This document shows, piece by piece, positions 1 to 7,478 of a DNA stretch of 14,711 nucleotides; positions within the stretch are counted from its first letter, which is position 1; the number at the start of each line of letters is the position of its first letter. Source of the DNA: Acidimicrobiales bacterium. Its GTDB lineage: Bacteria; Actinomycetota; Acidimicrobiia; Acidimicrobiales; Palsa-688. The notes under the pieces were generated by a model. The model was not told the origin of the DNA. It did no database searches and saw nothing but the letters and a program-made list of their open reading frames with translations. Location: contig JAFAWZ010000079.1 in assembly GCA_019241495.1 (NCBI GenBank), positions 1 to 14,711 on the forward strand, written 5' to 3'. Position numbers and translations under genes: made by a program.

Positions 1-2691
1 GGTCGCTAGCGGCACCACGAGGTAGCGGACACCGGCTGGGCCCAAGATGTGGCCGAGCTTGGTCGTCAGCCCGCCCTCCACGAGCCGCAGGTCGTCGCCG
101 AGCTGCCTCGTGGCACCCGCTTCACCGGGGTTCCATGCATCCGAGAGGGATGGTCCGCCCCCGACCGAGGTGCCATAGGCCGTTCCAGGTTGCAGCTTCC
201 ACCCTGCAAGGGGGAGGGCGGCGGGGGCGCCGACCCAGAGGACGCGGTAGTCGCCGTCATGGTTGTCGGGCAGAACCGTGAGCACAGACGACGCGTCGCT
301 CGACGGCAGCTTCCAGCGCCCCCCGCCCGCCGCGGCCAGGAACGGGATGGCGGGCAGAGCCAGCGAGAATCCGGCTGCCGCCGCCGCGACCTGCCGCCAC
401 CCGAAGCGGTAGCCGGGCAGATCGAGCTCGAACGCGGCCATCCCTAGCGCCGCCGAGGCAGCCAGCGCGGCGGCGGCCGGGGCCAGCGCGACCTCCAGCG
501 GAAATGTCGGGAGCCAGCCTCGCCGCCCCCCCCAGGCCAGGGCGAAGGATACGAGGGCCACGACCCAAAAGCGCGCCGCCCATTCCAGCCGCCACTCCCG
601 GCCGATGAACAGAGGCAGGGCAGCCGCCACGAGGAGCAGCCACTCCCACGCCCCGCTCCCGAAAGGCCCGGTGTGAAACCGCAACACGGCGCCCAGGCCG
701 AGCCGAGCCGCGGGACCCGGATCGGGACCGAACATGGCACTACCGCTGAAAAGCGCGACCGGAGACCACGGGATCAAGACGACGAAGGCGACGACCGCCC
801 CGGCGAGGGATACGGCAAGTAGGCGGGCGGCCGCCGCGAACCGGCCGATCAGCGCCGAGGCCCCGAACAAGGCCACCCCGGTGATGAGAATCAGATACCA
901 GAAGGAAGGGGCCACCGCAGCAGTCGCCGCCACCAGGATCCCCAGGCCCACCACGCGGGCCGTGGCCCGACGTGACGGGACGAAAGCCAGCGGGACCAGG
1001 CCCGAGAGGCGGATCACTAGCGACAGGACCCACGGCATGGCGGCGTAGGCGATCAACCCGTCCCAACGCCCGCCGGCGAGCGCGTTGTACGGTAGGGGGA
1101 CCACGGCGTAGAACACCGCAGCGGCCAGGCGGCCCCGCTTGGAGCCCCACGACCGGGCCGCCCGCCAGGCCCCGAGCGGCCCCACCACCAGAGGCCCGAG
1201 CACGGCCAGGTGCTGAGCTGTACCGACCGCTCCGAACAACACGGTCGACAGCAGGCCGAGCAGGGCCATGGCCGGACTGCTCGGCGCGCCGGCCCCGAGG
1301 CCGTTCGGCTGCCACGCCGTCCACCACGACCTCCACATGCCGGCCCAGCCGCCTGAGGTGGTGGGCAGGGTGGCGACCTGGGGCAGACCCCGCCCGAGCA
1401 GGCCACGGCTGCCAAGGAGGAGGACGATCACGAGCAGGACGCCGATCAGGGCGCCCGCGTGCCACGCCGTCCCCCCGCCGGAGGGAGCCTCACCGGCCAC
1501 TCGCCCGGCCGTCTCCGATTCGGCGTCCTCGTCACCCAACCCGACGGGAATGGCGAGGTCGAGCTCGTCCAACCGGCCCTGACCTCGGCCGCCGGGCGAC
1601 CCGAGACGGCCGGCCACCACGGTGTAAGGGGTGGTGGTGCGGACGTCTTCGACCCGGGACTCGAGAAAGGCTCGGAACCGGGTGTTCCCCTTCAGCTGCA
1701 ACTGGCGCAGGGCGCCGTCGCCGGTCGCTCGGGTCTTCTGTACTTGACGCCGGGCGGCCCACAGCCGGCGGGGTTGTTGCATGGCTCGCACCGGCCCGGT
1801 GACGGCGGCCCAGCCATCCCCGGGGCGACCCTGGAGCAGCCGGGTCAGCCCCTCCCCGAGCGCCCAGATCACGGCCAGGGGCCCGATCCACGCGAGCGTG
1901 TACCACCGGTAACAGGCCAGCAGCGTGCGATAGCGGTGGACATCGGCCAACTGGGCGGAGCGGCGGGCCGCGGTCGCGCTGCCGCGGGGCCCGCCGCTGC
2001 GCATCGCGTTCCGGGTGGCTTCGAGGTGCCTGACCCGAGCCGCCGGGACGACCATCACCCGGGCCCCGGCCAGGCGGGCCCGCCACGAGAGGTTGAGGTC
2101 CTCGCCGCTGTGGTCCACGGCCGGGTCGAACCCTCCGAGCGCGGCGAATAGGTCAGCGCGGACGAGGGTGGCACCGCCTGGGGCGACCAGCACCTCGCGC
2201 ACGGTGTCGTGTTGTTCCTGGTCCAGCTCGCCGGGGTCCGCAAAGTTGCGGACCACACCGACCTTGTCCGAGGTCGCCCCGACCGCCAGGAGGTGGGCGG
2301 GATCTTCCCAGAACACGTACTTCGGGCTGGCCACGCCGGCGTTGGACCGGAACGCTTCCTCGACGAGGAGCCGGACGGCATCGGGAGCCAGGGCCACGTC
2401 GTCGTGGCAGAACAGGTAGTGGGACGCCCCCTCGACCATGTCGAGCACCTCGTTGGCCATGGTCCCAAAGCCACTCCGCCGCCCGACCAGCCTTACGAAC
2501 GCCCCGGGCAGAACCTCGGCCACCGTGGGCGTGGGGTCCACCGCGCTACCGGCGTCGAGGACCAGTACCGACAGGTTGGGGTAGTCCTGCGCGGCGAGGG
2601 AGGCCAGGACCTGTCCGAACCACGGACCGGGGTCACAGGTGACTACGACCGCTACGACTGCGGGAGCCGGCGGAGTGGGTTCGGGGTGCAT
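1..2691 (-). CDS. Large GT2-family glycosyltransferase with multi-pass membrane region (C-terminus outside window)
   Basis: One frame stays open for 897 codons from the ATG at 2691-2689 to the window edge, with no stop. Residues about 12-260 form a GT2 (GT-A fold) domain. The N-terminal strand is VVAVVVTCDPG, HDDV at 96-99 is the metal/nucleotide-binding acidic motif, and GEDLNLSWR at 196-204 is the family's ED motif. A hydrophobic segment follows at about 265-285, then a charged linker. About ten membrane segments lie between 408 and 790, for example VLLVIVLLLG. The last visible part (about 790-897) has no membrane segment and probably faces outside. The likely role is transfer of a sugar to a lipid-linked or envelope glycan at the membrane; donor and acceptor are unknown. 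An in-frame TGA lies three codons upstream, so this ATG is the only plausible start. No clear Shine-Dalgarno precedes it, and a TACTGT hexamer close upstream would give a nearly leaderless mRNA, which is speculative. The gene diverges from the 104-aa gene. Confidence 0.88.
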   Translation of the reverse strand, partial: MHPEPTPPAPAVVAVVVTCDPGPWFGQVLASLAAQDYPNLSVLVLDAGSAVDPTPTVAEVLPGAFVRLVGRRSGFGTMANEVLDMVEGASHYLFCHDDVALAPDAVRLLVEEAFRSNAGVASPKYVFWEDPAHLLAVGATSDKVGVVRNFADPGELDQEQHDTVREVLVAPGGATLVRADLFAALGGFDPAVDHSGEDLNLSWRARLAGARVMVVPAARVRHLEATRNAMRSGGPRGSATAARRSAQLADVHRYRTLLACYRWYTLAWIGPLAVIWALGEGLTRLLQGRPGDGWAAVTGPVRAMQQPRRLWAARRQVQKTRATGDGALRQLQLKGNTRFRAFLESRVEDVRTTTPYTVVAGRLGSPGGRGQGRLDELDLAIPVGLGDEDAESETAGRVAGEAPSGGGTAWHAGALIGVLLVIVLLLGSRGLLGRGLPQVATLPTTSGGWAGMWRSWWTAWQPNGLGAGAPSSPAMALLGLLSTVLFGAVGTAQHLAVLGPLVVGPLGAWRAARSWGSKRGRLAAAVFYAVVPLPYNALAGGRWDGLIAYAAMPWVLSLVIRLSGLVPLAFVPSRRATARVVGLGILVAATAAVAPSFWYLILITGVALFGASALIGRFAAAARLLAVSLAGAVVAFVVLIPWSPVALFSGSAMFGPDPGPAARLGLGAVLRFHTGPFGSGAWEWLLLVAAALPLFIGREWRLEWAARFWVVALVSFALAWGGRRGWLPTFPLEVALAPAAAALAASAALGMAAFELDLPGYRFGWRQVAAAAAGFSLALPAIPFLAAAGGGRWKLPSSDASSVLTVLPDNHDGDYRVLWVGAPAALPLAGWKLQPGTAYGTSVGGGPSLSDAWNPGEAGATRQLGDDLRLVEGGLTTKLGHILGPAGVRYLVVPLAT

Positions 2692-2786
2692 CCGGGTGGT
2701 TCACAGTAGCGGGGGGTCGCACAGCCCGGCGGTCACGATCCCACTCCGGCGACCCTCATCTTCGGACCTGTGCTTGCACGGATCGC

Positions 2787-2815
2787 TTGCAACTGTTAAA
2801 CAGTATGGGTATAGG
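2787..2815 (+). promoter_or_regulatory. Predicted sigma-70-type promoter of the 104-aa gene
   Basis: TTGCAA (2787-2792) and TATAGG (2810-2815) are separated by exactly 17 bp, and each hexamer matches the consensus at four of six positions. Transcription would start near 2821-2823, leaving a 5' leader of about 55 nt. This is the most AT-rich patch of the 185-bp gap. An alternative -35, TTGCAC at 2774-2779, lies in a second copy of GCTTGCA 13 bp upstream. The prediction rests on sequence only. Confidence 0.5.
2792..2804. promoter_or_regulatory. Perfect 6+1+6 inverted repeat in the promoter spacer, candidate operator
   Basis: ACTGTT-A-AACAGT is a perfect inverted repeat centred on 2798. It starts at the last base of the predicted -35 element and fills most of the -35/-10 spacer. 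A dimeric regulator bound here would block RNA polymerase. I do not recognise the motif as the site of a known actinobacterial regulator. In such GC-rich DNA a 13-bp AT-rich palindrome is unlikely to arise by chance, but no binding is shown. Confidence 0.4.
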
Positions 2816-2827
2816 AGTAAGCACTCG

Positions 2828-2866
2828 AGCCGACCAGCCAAGCCGACCAGCCCAGCCGACCAGCAC
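2828..2866 (+). repeat. Three tandem 13-bp repeats in the 5' leader
   Basis: The units are AGCCGACCAGCCA (2828-2840), AGCCGACCAGCCC (2841-2853) and AGCCGACCAGCAC (2854-2866). Period and length are exact, and only the last positions vary. The array ends directly against the GGAGGT ribosome binding site. It lies in the predicted transcribed leader and could tune translation, bind a protein, or be a slippage product. Confidence 0.75.
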
Positions 2867-2872
2867 GGAGGT
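2867..2872 (+). promoter_or_regulatory. Strong Shine-Dalgarno GGAGGT fixing the start at 2877
   Basis: GGAGGT lies 4 nt before ATG 2877-2879. It is the strongest ribosome binding site in the window. It decides against a longer frame beginning at TTG 2787, which would start inside the predicted -35 element. Confidence 0.75.
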
Positions 2873-2876
2873 ACGT

Positions 2877-3191
2877 ATGCCCGACATGAAGGTCCCCAAC
2901 GTCGACTTCGAGAAGGTGGCGGCCGATCTCAACCAGGCCCTGAAGGAGGCGGCCTACATCGCTGTGGGCCTGGGCGTGCTGGGCTTTCAGAGGGCTCAGG
3001 TCCAACGGGTGGAGCTGATGGGGTTGGCCCGGGCCGTGGACGAGGCCCTCGCTCCGGTCCGCCGGCAGATGGACGAGGGCTTCGACCGGCTCGAGGGGGC
3101 GTTGCCCGATCCGGCCAGCCACCTGATCCATTCGGTCCGGGCCGCGGCGTCGAGCCAGACTCAGGCCTTCCGCCGGGCTACCGGCCTATAG
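2877..3191 (+). CDS. Small helical conserved-type protein of unknown function, 104 aa
   Basis: I cannot assign a function. The protein is 104 residues with no cysteine and a helix-favouring composition. Residues about 1-18 are acidic and amphipathic (VDFEKVAADLNQAL). Residues about 24-38 are hydrophobic and glycine-rich (AYIAVGLGVLGFQRAQ), too short and too charged at the end for a certain membrane segment. Residues about 40-75 look like a long charged helix or coiled coil containing ARAVDEALAPVRRQMDEGF. The tail is basic. The AVGLGVLGFQRAQ block reminds me of small hypothetical proteins in related actinobacteria, from memory only. The gene has its own promoter, a repeat-bearing leader and an excellent ribosome binding site, so it is probably well expressed. 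It ends 2 bp from the stop of the convergent reductase gene, leaving no room for a separate terminator. Confidence 0.8.
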   Translation: MPDMKVPNVDFEKVAADLNQALKEAAYIAVGLGVLGFQRAQVQRVELMGLARAVDEALAPVRRQMDEGFDRLEGALPDPASHLIHSVRAAASSQTQAFRRATGL

Positions 3192-3193
3192 CC

Positions 3194-4087
3194 CTATAAA
3201 TGCTCCTGCCAGTAGCGCAGCACGTCGGCCAGCGTGACGTCGAGAGGAATCTCCGGGCGCCATCCCGTCGCCTTCTCGATCCGGCTCGGGTCCCCCCTGA
3301 GCTCGGGGATGTCGGACTGGCGGACCCGGGCCGGGTCTACCACGATCGGGATGTCCACCCCGGCCAAGGCTAGAAGGCGTTCCGCCACCTGGCGGATGGT
3401 GACCGACTCACCCTGGCAGACGTTGTACACCTGACCCGCCTTCCCGTCCACCAGCAGACAACGGTAGGCCTTCACCACATCCCGCACGTCGGTGAGGTCA
3501 CGGCGGGCGTCCAGGTTCCCCACGTCGAGCTGCTTCTGGCCCGACTCCACGGCTCGGGCCACCTGCTGGGCGAGCGCGGGGACCACGAAGTCCGGGCGTT
3601 GACCGGGGCCAGTGTGGTTGAACGGCCGGGCCCGCACCACTTCGAGCCCGTGGCCCAGCCACGCCTGCAGGCCGAGGAGCTCCGCCGCCGCCTTGCTCGC
3701 CGCGTAGGGGCTGACCGGCGCGTACGGCAGGCCCTCCGACAACGGCAGGTCGGCCGGCCCCACCCGTCCGTATACCTCCGACGAGCTGATCAAGAGCACG
3801 CGCGGCGGCGCCGGGCAGGCTCGGGCCGCGTCCAAGACGTGAGCCGTGCCGATGGTGTTGACCAGGTAGGCCGCTTCAGGCTCGGCCCAGGAGGCACCGA
3901 CGCTCGACACGGCGGCCAGATGGACGACTCCCTCCGGCTCGGCCGCCACCACCGCGTCGGTCAGGGCGGCGGCGTCGGTGATGTCGACCTCGGCATCGAG
4001 ACTGATCACGTCGTCGCCGCACCCGACCAGATGCTCTACCAGCCAGTGGCCGACGAAACCCTTGCTACCTGTGACTAGGACCCGCAC
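3194..4087 (-). CDS. rmd: GDP-4-dehydro-6-deoxy-D-mannose reductase-like SDR enzyme
   Basis: This extended-SDR enzyme probably reduces GDP-4-keto-6-deoxy-D-mannose to GDP-D-rhamnose in the cytoplasm, giving an activated deoxysugar for envelope glycans. The protein has 297 residues, the usual length. Visible features are the NAD(P) motif GSKGFVG (7-13), SSSEVYG (101-107), the catalytic pair YAASK (Tyr128, Lys132), and the RPFNHTGPGQ and RRDLTDVRDVVKAY blocks typical of Rmd. The chosen start is GTG 4087-4085, which gives a VRVLVTG N-terminus. The frame is open further upstream, but that part is antisense-like filler within the neighbouring glycosyltransferase. The start overlaps the end of the upstream GT4 gene by 13 bp, implying co-translation; AGGAGA lies 13 nt upstream. 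The partner dehydratase Gmd is not in the window. A related NDP-sugar epimerase is the main alternative. Confidence 0.82.
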   Translation of the reverse strand: MRVLVTGSKGFVGHWLVEHLVGCGDDVISLDAEVDITDAAALTDAVVAAEPEGVVHLAAVSSVGASWAEPEAAYLVNTIGTAHVLDAARACPAPPRVLLISSSEVYGRVGPADLPLSEGLPYAPVSPYAASKAAAELLGLQAWLGHGLEVVRARPFNHTGPGQRPDFVVPALAQQVARAVESGQKQLDVGNLDARRDLTDVRDVVKAYRCLLVDGKAGQVYNVCQGESVTIRQVAERLLALAGVDIPIVVDPARVRQSDIPELRGDPSRIEKATGWRPEIPLDVTLADVLRYWQEHL

Positions 4088-5235
4088 CCCGTGGACAGTA
4101 TCTCCTGGTAGACGGCGTACGTGCCGGCCATGGCCCGGTGGACGTCGAACATCCGACTCCGCTCCAGGCCCGCCGTGGCCAGCTGGCGGCGGGCCGAGTC
4201 GTCGCCGAGCAGCCCGTCGATGGCCTCGGCCCACGCACTCCTGTCGCCCGGCGCGACGAGGACGGCGGCCGATCCGGCGACCTCTCGCAAAGCTGGGATG
4301 TCCGATGCCACCACCGGCACCTCCTGGGTCATGGCCTCGAGTACGGGTAACCCGAAGCCCTCGTGGCGGCTCGGGAAGGCGAACACGCTGGCCCCTCCGT
4401 ACAAGGCCCACACCTCCTCCTCGCTGAGGCGGCCCAAGCGGCGAAGCGACGACCCCAGCTCCGCCTCGTCAGCGCCGTCCACCAGCGCCGCACCGAGCCA
4501 GCCCTCGAAGCCACCGAGGACGGTACGCACCTGGCGGTGCAGCCCCCGCCGGTGGAGCTCGGCCATGGCCGAGACCAGGGTGCCGACCCCCTTGCGGGGC
4601 TCCAGGCTTCCGAGCCACAGCACGTAGGGCTGGCCGGCGATACCGAGCCGGGCCAGCACCTCGGCCCGGCGGGCCGGGGCGAGCGCCATGGGGGCCACTC
4701 CGTTGGGAACGACCCGCACCCGGGACCCGGGGATCGGCGAGTGGGCGACTATCTCGTCCGCCGCGGCCTGGCTGACGGCGATCACCAAGTCGGCCCGGTC
4801 GGCCGCGGCTCGCAGGCCGCGCCGGTGAAAGCGCCGGCCCCGGGCCGGGAAGGTTTCCGGAAAAAGTTCCGGCGCCGTGTCATGCACGGTCACCACCAAC
4901 GGGCAGGCCAGGCGTGGAGGGACCGCGACCGACGGTGCGTGGACGAGGTCGACGGGGCCGAGCCCCCGGAGGGGGGGCCAGCCGAAGCGCACCCATCCTT
5001 CGTACAGTCCCGACCTCGGCAGGACCTGGGTGACCACCCGGCTCCGCACGTCGCCGGCGACCCCCCAATCGGCCAGGGCGGCCTCGACTTGGGCTCGGGG
5101 GTGGCGGGCCGCGAAGGGCACTGCCTCCACAACAGGAAAGTCTCCGGGCAGTACAGTGAGCAACTGCGCCGTGTAACGCCCGATGCCGCCGGGCGACCGG
5201 TACAGGAACTGTTCCGCATTGACCGCCAATCGCAC
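4075..5235 (-). CDS. GT4-family (group 1) glycosyltransferase
   Basis: This is a retaining GT-B glycosyltransferase of 386 residues, probably acting at the inner face of the membrane in polysaccharide assembly. Evidence is the N-terminal acceptor-side motif SPGGIGRY, VVTVHDTAPELFP in the first Rossmann domain, the hinge-region PNGV and LWLGSLEPRKG, and the donor-site EX7E motif EGFGLPVLE followed by AMTQEVPVVASDIPALREV. The start is uncertain. GAGAGG at 5250-5245 touches the ATG at 5244, so the GTG at 5235, 9 nt away and giving VRLAVNAEQ, fits better; TTG 5238 is also possible. The gene is head-to-head with the plus-strand GT4 gene and their 5' ends overlap. Downstream it overlaps the reductase gene by 13 bp. 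The sugar donor is unknown; GDP-mannose or GDP-rhamnose would fit the neighbours. Confidence 0.88.
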   Translation of the reverse strand: MRLAVNAEQFLYRSPGGIGRYTAQLLTVLPGDFPVVEAVPFAARHPRAQVEAALADWGVAGDVRSRVVTQVLPRSGLYEGWVRFGWPPLRGLGPVDLVHAPSVAVPPRLACPLVVTVHDTAPELFPETFPARGRRFHRRGLRAAADRADLVIAVSQAAADEIVAHSPIPGSRVRVVPNGVAPMALAPARRAEVLARLGIAGQPYVLWLGSLEPRKGVGTLVSAMAELHRRGLHRQVRTVLGGFEGWLGAALVDGADEAELGSSLRRLGRLSEEEVWALYGGASVFAFPSRHEGFGLPVLEAMTQEVPVVASDIPALREVAGSAAVLVAPGDRSAWAEAIDGLLGDDSARRQLATAGLERSRMFDVHRAMAGTYAVYQEILSTGCGS

Positions 5236-6379
5236 CAAGCGCATCCTCTCTGTGCAGCCCGTCTGCGACGGAGGCGGTTCGGAACACGCCCTCATCAGCA
5301 TGGTCCGTCAGCTGACCGCGGACGGCTGGGAGTGCCATGTCGCCGTCCCGGCGCCGGCCCGGCTGGCGCCACAGTACGCGGCGGCGGGCGCCGTTCTCCA
5401 CCTCGTGCCCATGCGCCGGCTGACCACGACCGGCGGGCCGGGGCGCTGGCTGCGCTACACCCTCGCCTGGCCGGTGAGCGTAGCCCGCCTGGTCCGGCTG
5501 GGCCGGCGGCTCGGGGCCGCGGTAGTGCATTCGAACTCGCTGCACTCCTGGTACGGCTGGGCTGCCGCAGCCGTGATCCGCCGCCCCCACGTCTGGCACG
5601 CCCGCGAGATCGTGTTCCAATCACCGCTGGCCCTGAAGGTGGAGCGCCACCTGGCCCGCCGCTGGGCCCGGGCGGTGATCGCCGTCTCGCAGGCGGTGGC
5701 CGACCAGCTCGACCCCGCCAACGTCGTGGTCATCATCGACGAAGCGGACCCGGATCGTTTCTCTCCCGACCGGGCCGGCCTGTTCCGGGCGGCCGAGGGC
5801 GTGGCCGACGACGCCCCCCTCGTCGGGTCGGTTGCCCGCCTTGACGTATGGAAGGGATTCGACGTCCTGCTCGACGCCTTCGAGCAGGTGAGAGCCCACC
5901 GCCCGGACGCCCAGCTGGTCGTGGCCGGCGGCGCCGTCGCGGGCAAGGACGGTTACGCCGCGGGGCTCCAGGCCCGGGCCGGGCGCATCGCCGGGGTTCG
6001 CTGGCTGGGGGCCCGCCCCGACGTCCCGGAGATCATGGCCGACCTCGACGTCTTCGCCCAGGTCTCGACCGAGCCGGAGCCGTTCGGCCTGGTGGTGGTG
6101 GAGGCCCTGGCCAGTGGCGTGCCGGCCATCGCGGGAGCCGCCGGTGGCCCGCTCGAGATCCTCGGCGACGCCCCGCCAGAGGCAGGGCGGTTGGTGCCCC
6201 CTGGCGACTCACATGCGTTGGCCGCGGCCATCCTGCAGCTCCTCCCCGAGGCCGGGTCCTCGGTCGCGTCCCGCCGGAGCCGCCATCCGCTCCGCCAGCC
6301 CGAGACGGGCGGTTTCAGCGCCTTGTTCTCGCGGATAGCCGCAGCCGGCCGTCAAACCGAGGCAGCCAGGTCCCGGTAG
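5219..6379 (+). CDS. GT4-family glycosyltransferase on the opposite strand
   Basis: This is a GT-B fold retaining glycosyltransferase of 386 residues if started at TTG 5219. Motifs are VQPVCDGGGSEHAL near the N-terminus, VVHSNSLHSWYGW and VWHAREIV in the acceptor domain, VIAVSQAVADQL, VGSVARLDVWKGFDVLLDAF at the start of the donor domain, and EX7E as EPFGLVVVE, followed by ALASGVPAIAGAAGG. TTG 5219 is preceded at 10 nt by AGGAA (5204-5208). ATG 5183 is the alternative and would add 12 unconserved-looking residues. GTG 5252 would remove the first beta strand. The last 35 or so residues are weakly structured. The 5' end overlaps the divergent GT4 gene and the 3' end overlaps the convergent GT4 gene by 28 bp, so its promoter must lie inside another gene. 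Substrate unknown. Confidence 0.85.
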   Translation: MTANRTKRILSVQPVCDGGGSEHALISMVRQLTADGWECHVAVPAPARLAPQYAAAGAVLHLVPMRRLTTTGGPGRWLRYTLAWPVSVARLVRLGRRLGAAVVHSNSLHSWYGWAAAAVIRRPHVWHAREIVFQSPLALKVERHLARRWARAVIAVSQAVADQLDPANVVVIIDEADPDRFSPDRAGLFRAAEGVADDAPLVGSVARLDVWKGFDVLLDAFEQVRAHRPDAQLVVAGGAVAGKDGYAAGLQARAGRIAGVRWLGARPDVPEIMADLDVFAQVSTEPEPFGLVVVEALASGVPAIAGAAGGPLEILGDAPPEAGRLVPPGDSHALAAAILQLLPEAGSSVASRRSRHPLRQPETGGFSALFSRIAAAGRQTEAARSR

Positions 6380-7452
6380 AGCCCCACGAGCTGGTCCCCG
6401 CATCGTCGCGACGAGAAGTGGGCTGCCCGATCCCGCCCGGCGGCGATCAACCGGTCCCGGCGCGTCGCGTCGTCGAGGACGCCGGCAATGGCCGCCGCCA
6501 GGGCGTCGGGGTCCCCGGGGGGCACCAGCTCGGCCGCCTCGCCGACCACCTCGGGCACCGCTCCGGTGGCCGTGGCGACGACGGGCACGCCGCGGGCCAT
6601 GGCCTCGAGCGGGGGGAAGCCGAAGCCCTCGTAGACCGATGGGTAGGCGAATACCGCGGCACCGGCGATGAGGCGGCCCGCGTCGTGCACCCAGCCCAGC
6701 CGGTGGATGCGGCTGCGGTGCGCGGCTCCCGCCACCGCCGCCTCGAGGTCGTCCTCACCCCACCCCTTCGGTCCGGCGATACGCAGCTCCAGGTCGGGGT
6801 GGCGCGCGGCCAGCCGGTCGAAAGCCCGGACGAGCCCGGGGAAGTCCTTCCGGGGCTCCGTGGTGCCCAGCCCGAGGATATACGGAGGGCCGGATCGGTC
6901 CCCGCCGCTACCGGGGGACGGGAGCTCTATCCCCGGGGGGACTACCCGTATCCGCGCTGGGGGCACACCGAAGTGGCTGGCGATCTCGTCGGCCACGTAC
7001 CGAGCCCCGGTGTGAACCCACGCTCCCCTGGCTACCGCCCGGCTCACCGCGGCCGGGTAGTGGCGCGATGTCGGGGACACAAGCTCCGGATACAGGACGG
7101 CGGTCAGGTCCCAGACCGACACGATGGTCCGGGCCCGCCTCATCGGTGGCACGACGAAATTGGTGCCGTGGACGACGGCCGCCGGCCCGGTCCACCACTC
7201 GCCCCTCGGCCGGTCGGCCCGCCCCCACAACCAGACCAGCGCGCCGGCCGGCATGGGCCGGGTCCGGGCCCGCACCTCCGGGGGCAGAACGGAGGGCAGC
7301 TCCCCGGCCCGCCGCAGCGTGAGCCCGTAGCCCGACAGGGTCACCTCGGGGCGCCCGGCCAGCTCCTGAACCATGCCGGCTACGGCCACGCCGATACCGG
7401 TGCGGGGCCCGAGCAAGGGGGTGGCGTCGATGGCGACCGAGAGGGGGTCCAA
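6352..7452 (-). CDS. GT4-family glycosyltransferase
   Basis: This GT-B glycosyltransferase of 366 residues probably adds a mannose-type or deoxyhexose residue to an envelope glycan. The N-terminus reads VAIDATPLLGPRTGIGV, a usual opening for this GT4 branch. VVHGTNFVVPP and VSVWDLTAVLYPEL follow. The donor domain opens with PYILGLGTTEPRKDFPGLVRAF, and the EX7E motif is EGFGFPPLE, followed by AMARGVPVVATATGAVPEV. TTG 7452 gives a natural N-terminus but has no obvious Shine-Dalgarno. GTG 7491 is the alternative, would add 13 residues and would overlap the divergent cofD start. The gene is isolated on its strand, between a convergent GT4 gene (28-bp overlap) and divergent cofD (26-bp gap). It may be read from a transcript that starts farther right and passes antisense through cofDE. 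Confidence 0.87.
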   Translation of the reverse strand: MDPLSVAIDATPLLGPRTGIGVAVAGMVQELAGRPEVTLSGYGLTLRRAGELPSVLPPEVRARTRPMPAGALVWLWGRADRPRGEWWTGPAAVVHGTNFVVPPMRRARTIVSVWDLTAVLYPELVSPTSRHYPAAVSRAVARGAWVHTGARYVADEIASHFGVPPARIRVVPPGIELPSPGSGGDRSGPPYILGLGTTEPRKDFPGLVRAFDRLAARHPDLELRIAGPKGWGEDDLEAAVAGAAHRSRIHRLGWVHDAGRLIAGAAVFAYPSVYEGFGFPPLEAMARGVPVVATATGAVPEVVGEAAELVPPGDPDALAAAIAGVLDDATRRDRLIAAGRDRAAHFSSRRCGDQLVGLYRDLAASV

Positions 7453-7478
7453 AGTGTGGTCGAGGATAGGGTGGCCAG

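Noticed and set aside
740..1465. Minus-strand frame of 241 codons inside the large GT2 gene
   Set aside because: It is out of frame with the 897-codon open frame whose product has coherent GT2 motifs and membrane segments. It is Arg/Gly/Pro-rich and lacks hydrophobic segments.
1459..2151. Plus-strand frame of 230 codons opposite the large GT2 gene
   Set aside because: It is a compositional shadow with no motif and no convincing ribosome binding site.
1..2691. Possible frameshifts in the first gene, because several partial frames are seen there
   Set aside because: Reading codon by codon, one frame is open from ATG 2691 to position 1 with continuous family-like sequence, so no break exists.
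2772..2781. GTGCTTGCAC hairpin as a terminator or riboswitch element
   Set aside because: The arms are only 4 bp with a 2-nt loop and no U tract. It is too short to be a meaningful RNA structure.
2787..2876. N-terminal extension of the 104-aa protein starting at TTG 2787
   Set aside because: The codons fall on the predicted promoter and the 13-bp repeats. GGAGGT before ATG 2877 is a much better start.
4363..5844. Open plus-strand frame of 493 codons opposite the first GT4 gene
   Set aside because: It is rich in Gly, Pro, Arg and Ala without any domain motif, and covers a GT4 gene with complete family motifs. Such antisense frames are expected at this GC content.
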